From the NCBI GenBank assembly GCA_025453505.1, contig JALOQG010000087.1:1-8936 (forward strand): a DNA stretch of 8,936 nucleotides, in the 5' to 3' direction. The notes beneath the pieces were generated by a model. That model saw nothing but the letters and a program-made list of their open reading frames with translations. It was not told where the DNA came from and ran no database searches. A program made the position numbers and the translations under genes. This document shows positions 6,668 through 8,936 of this stretch, piece by piece (the first letter of the stretch is position 1; each line of letters starts with the position of its first letter). This stretch comes from Myxococcota bacterium (lineage in GTDB: Bacteria > Myxococcota_A > UBA9160 > PR03).

Positions 6668-8281
6668 TCACGCCGCGGCGCGGGTCACCGGCAGCGTGTC
6701 GGCGCCGAGCGCCGCCGCAACTTCGTAGGCAGCGCCGTAGCCCGGCAGGAACGTGACGCCGGGCCCCGGATGGCACGAAGCGCCGCACAGGTAGAGCCCC
6801 GCGATCGGCGTCGCATGGGCGGAGCCGGGCACCAGCAGGCGGCCGCCGATCATCTGCTCGGGATGGATCAGCCCGTGCGTGAAGTCGCCGTGGGTCGCGC
6901 CCTGCATCGCCGCGAAGTGATCCGACGAGAAGACGGCCTGCTCGACGATGCACTCGCGCAGGTCCGGCAGGAACTCGGAGAGGCGATCGATGATCCGCTC
7001 GGCCATCTGGTCGCGCAGCTTGCCGCGCTCCTCGCGCGGCGCGTCGCACGGGAAGAAGAAACCGTAGGTCGTCGCAATGTGGAAGCCGTCCGGCGCGAGG
7101 CTCGGATCCATCACGGTCGGGATCTGCATGCCGACCGCAGGATGCTCGGGCACCTCGCCGCGCCGGCAGGCTTCGTAGCTCGCCTGCTGCAATTCCGGAT
7201 CGGGCACCAGCGTCGTGTTGAAGCGCGTGCGCGGATCCGCGTTCAGGTGCTCGAAGGGCGGCCCGTGGCGCGGCAGTCGTCGCAGCTTGAAGAGCAGGTG
7301 CATGTAGGCGCCGCGGTGCTCGATGCCCTCGATGCGCTCGGTCGTCGCCGCGTCGAGATGCTCGCGCCCGACGAGGCCGAAGAAGGTCGCCGGCTTGTCG
7401 AGATTCGAGAGCACGGCACGCGCGGTGATGCGAGTGCCGTCGCGCAGCTCGATGCCCGTCGCACGGCCGCCCTCGATCACGATGCGCCGCACCGGCGTCT
7501 TGAAGCGGACCTCGCCACCCTTCTCGGCGATCGAGCGGCACAGCGCCTCCGAGAGCATCCCCATGCCGCCCTTCACGCGGCGCATGAGGCCTCCGCCTTC
7601 GTTCTGCGCGAAGGTGTAGACGAGGCACAGCGCGCTGCCCGGCGTGAACGGCCCCTTGTAGGTCGACTGCACCGCCGCGAACGCGACCAGCGCGCGCAGC
7701 GTGCGATGCCGTATGCGATCCGGCAGGAAGCGATCGACGAGATCCATCGCCGAGCCGGTGAACGCCAGCTCGATCTGCTTGCGCCGGCGCTCGTTCGTCG
7801 CGCTCGCGAGCAGCGCGTCGAGCGTGCGCGGCACACTGCGCGGCGTGAAGCGATCCATCAGGCCGGCGGGATACTTGCAGAACGCCATCAGGCGCACGAA
7901 GCCGAGCATCGCGCCGGCGCCGAAGTGGCGCAGCACGTAGAGCGCCATGCGCAGCGGGTTCGCGTAGAAGATCGCGGGCGGCGATTCCTTCGTATTCAGG
8001 TTGGTCGCCATGATCGGGAGGTCGATGCACTCGACGCCGTAGCGCGCGAGCTCGAGCTCTTCCTCGAGCCCCTTCGCGAGCGGAAAGAGCAGGCTCGCGC
8101 CGACGTCGTTGCGGCAGCCGGAGAGGATCTCGCGCGTGCCGGCCATGCCGCCGGCATACGCGTTCTTCTCGAGGCAGAGCACGCGCAGCCCGCGCTTCGC
8201 GAGCAGCGCCGTCGCCGCGAGGCCGTTGTGCCCCGCGCCTACCACGACGACGTCGTAATCGGTTGCGGCGCCGCCGTTCAT
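6668..8281 (-). CDS. FAD-dependent oxidoreductase, CrtI/PYROXD2-like (COG1233)
   Basis: A 537-residue flavoprotein of the phytoene desaturase/amine oxidase superfamily. The N-terminal Rossmann motif DYDVVVVGAGHNGL (8-21) with Glu38 at the end of the second strand binds the FAD ADP moiety, followed by AGGMAGT. The C-terminal GLYLCGASCHPGPGVTFLPG (496-515) is the second FAD motif of CrtI-like enzymes. The GHNGL form is typical of the PYROXD2-like branch, so a carotenoid substrate is not implied, and no crt genes are nearby. The ATG at 8281 is chosen because it sits directly before the Rossmann strand, and GAGG lies 8 bases upstream. It overlaps the preceding DUF2834 gene by 4 bases (ATGA), indicating coupled translation. 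Its stop faces that of the usp gene across a 59-base gap with no clear terminator hairpin. The substrate is unknown; a hydrophobic or lipid-like substrate is suggested only by the membrane-protein partner. Confidence 0.9.
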   Translation of the reverse strand: MNGGAATDYDVVVVGAGHNGLAATALLAKRGLRVLCLEKNAYAGGMAGTREILSGCRNDVGASLLFPLAKGLEEELELARYGVECIDLPIMATNLNTKESPPAIFYANPLRMALYVLRHFGAGAMLGFVRLMAFCKYPAGLMDRFTPRSVPRTLDALLASATNERRRKQIELAFTGSAMDLVDRFLPDRIRHRTLRALVAFAAVQSTYKGPFTPGSALCLVYTFAQNEGGGLMRRVKGGMGMLSEALCRSIAEKGGEVRFKTPVRRIVIEGGRATGIELRDGTRITARAVLSNLDKPATFFGLVGREHLDAATTERIEGIEHRGAYMHLLFKLRRLPRHGPPFEHLNADPRTRFNTTLVPDPELQQASYEACRRGEVPEHPAVGMQIPTVMDPSLAPDGFHIATTYGFFFPCDAPREERGKLRDQMAERIIDRLSEFLPDLRECIVEQAVFSSDHFAAMQGATHGDFTHGLIHPEQMIGGRLLVPGSAHATPIAGLYLCGASCHPGPGVTFLPGYGAAYEVAAALGADTLPVTRAAA

Positions 8282-8727
8282 TGCTGCGGCCTCGCGTTCC
8301 AGCGCAGCTGGCGCTCCTGCGCCGCCAGATAGAGCCCCATCGCGAAGCCGAAGCTCGTGACCAGGCTCATCACGAAGTAGATCCACGCCCAGCGCATCCC
8401 GCGCCGCGGCCCGTCGAGGATCGTCCAGAGCGGGAAGAGGATCGCGTTGGTGATGATGACGTCTTGCGCGACAGAGCCGCCGGCCGGCGTATCGAAGAGC
8501 TGCACCGTGAAGTGCCACCAGCTCGCTTCCGACGGGTACATGAACACGTACTTCTGGTTGAAGTACCAGCCGATGATCACGGAGATCACCGCGAGCGCGT
8601 AGTAGAGCTTCTCGAGGAAGGTCGAGTCGGATCCGGCCCAGTCGCCGCGGTACAGATGCCGGTTCGCGTAGAAGAAGACGATGACGGTGAGTACACCGAG
8701 CGCCGCGTGGATCAGCAGGGATTGCAT
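8278..8727 (-). CDS. DUF2834-type four-helix membrane protein
   Basis: A 149-residue integral inner-membrane protein. Four hydrophobic helices are visible at about 3-20, 40-60, 86-104 and 113-136, with a loop rich in Trp and Phe at 65-82 and a short charged C-terminus. The pattern LEKLYYALAV...GMRWAWIYFVMS...GLYLAAQERQL resembles the DUF2834 family, recalled from memory. No catalytic residues are evident and the function of the family is not established. The ATG at 8727 has GGAGG 8 bases upstream; the frame stays open to 8919, but that extension is Arg/Ser-rich, non-conserved in character and antisense to the divergent gene's start. It is the first gene of an operon, and the FAD oxidoreductase overlaps its end by 4 bases. 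It could anchor the oxidoreductase or supply a membrane electron or substrate route, but this is inference. Confidence 0.85.
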   Translation of the reverse strand: MQSLLIHAALGVLTVIVFFYANRHLYRGDWAGSDSTFLEKLYYALAVISVIIGWYFNQKYVFMYPSEASWWHFTVQLFDTPAGGSVAQDVIITNAILFPLWTILDGPRRGMRWAWIYFVMSLVTSFGFAMGLYLAAQERQLRWNARPQQ

Positions 8728-8853
8728 GCGGCGTTCCTCCGGCCCGGTGGACGCTCGATCGGCCGAGGCGGATGGAAGCGCGTGACGAGCGCTGCGGCTA
8801 GGGTCAGGATCGCTGGACCGCGCCCGTCCCTCGATCGTCCGGAGACTTCTCGC

Positions 8854-8936
8854 ATGAATCGTCGCTCGCTGATGCTGCCCGTCCTCGCTTCGATCTGCTT
8901 CGGGTCGGTCGCCGCGCACGCGGTGTCGTCGGTCTA
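8854..8936 (+). CDS. exported protein, N-terminal fragment (3'-truncated by window end)
   Basis: Twenty-seven codons are visible from the ATG at 8854, with GGAG 9 bases upstream (8841-8844). They form a textbook Sec signal peptide: basic start MNRRS, a hydrophobic core LMLPVLASICFGSVA and a likely cleavage site after AHA. There is no lipobox cysteine at the cleavage position, so a soluble periplasmic or secreted protein is likelier than a lipoprotein. The mature part lies outside the window, so the function is unknown. It is divergent from the DUF2834 gene across 126 non-coding bases, which must hold both promoters; I see no convincing hexamer pairs there. Confidence 0.7.
   Translation, partial: MNRRSLMLPVLASICFGSVAAHAVSSV

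Noticed and set aside
6668..8281. Calling the flavoprotein a phytoene desaturase (crtI)
   Set aside because: The GHNGL form fits the PYROXD2-like branch, and no carotenoid genes are present.
6297..8332. Long open frames on both strands overlapping the flavoprotein gene
   Set aside because: They translate to Arg/Ala/His-rich sequence without domains, while the flavoprotein frame has clear FAD motifs.
8782..8804. GTGACG and TAGGGT as -35/-10 for the divergent exported gene
   Set aside because: Spacing is only 11 bases and both matches are weak.
8728..8919. N-terminal extension of the DUF2834 gene upstream of 8727
   Set aside because: Arg/Ser-rich with no conserved character, antisense to the divergent signal peptide, and the ATG at 8727 has its own GGAGG.

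Overview
The window is a GC-rich, densely coded stretch with strong G/C preference at third codon positions. It appears to come from a Gram-negative bacterium, because it holds an RND efflux pump subunit, an inner-membrane protein of the DUF2834 type and an exported protein with a classical signal peptide. No marker gene fixes the taxon. A high-GC, Myxococcota/'Deltaproteobacteria'-like lineage would fit, but this is a guess. There are no rRNA or tRNA genes, insertion sequences, CRISPR arrays or phage genes. It looks like ordinary chromosomal sequence with a few unusual details.

Layout, left to right. Bases 1-2127 (+) are the C-terminal two thirds of an RND-family permease whose 5' end lies outside the window. 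It converges, with a 3-base gap, on a class IV (branched-chain-like) aminotransferase at 2131-3081 (-). A perfect 16-bp palindrome sits at this tail-to-tail junction. Bases 3082-3582 are mostly non-coding. They contain a candidate 37-residue small protein (3189-3302, +, GTG start with a strong ribosome binding site), a 14-bp palindrome, an 11-bp direct repeat and a good match to a sigma-54 (-24/-12) promoter just before the next gene.

Bases 3583-6608 (+) form a two-gene operon. The first gene is phosphoenolpyruvate synthase (ppsA). The second overlaps it by 4 bases and encodes an unusual protein: an N-terminal Cys4, TRASH-like metal-binding motif joined to an ATP-binding universal stress protein domain. 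Together they suggest a gluconeogenic enzyme co-expressed with a stress or energy-state sensor, possibly under sigma-54 control.

Bases 6668-8727 (-) form a second two-gene operon: a four-helix DUF2834 membrane protein followed, with a 4-base ATGA overlap, by a CrtI/PYROXD2-like FAD-dependent oxidoreductase. At the right edge a divergent gene (8854 onward, +) begins with a clean signal peptide and runs out of the window.

No defence, mobile or biosynthetic system was found. The best candidates for something undescribed are the TRASH-Usp fusion coupled to ppsA, the small protein upstream of it, and the coupled DUF2834/oxidoreductase pair.
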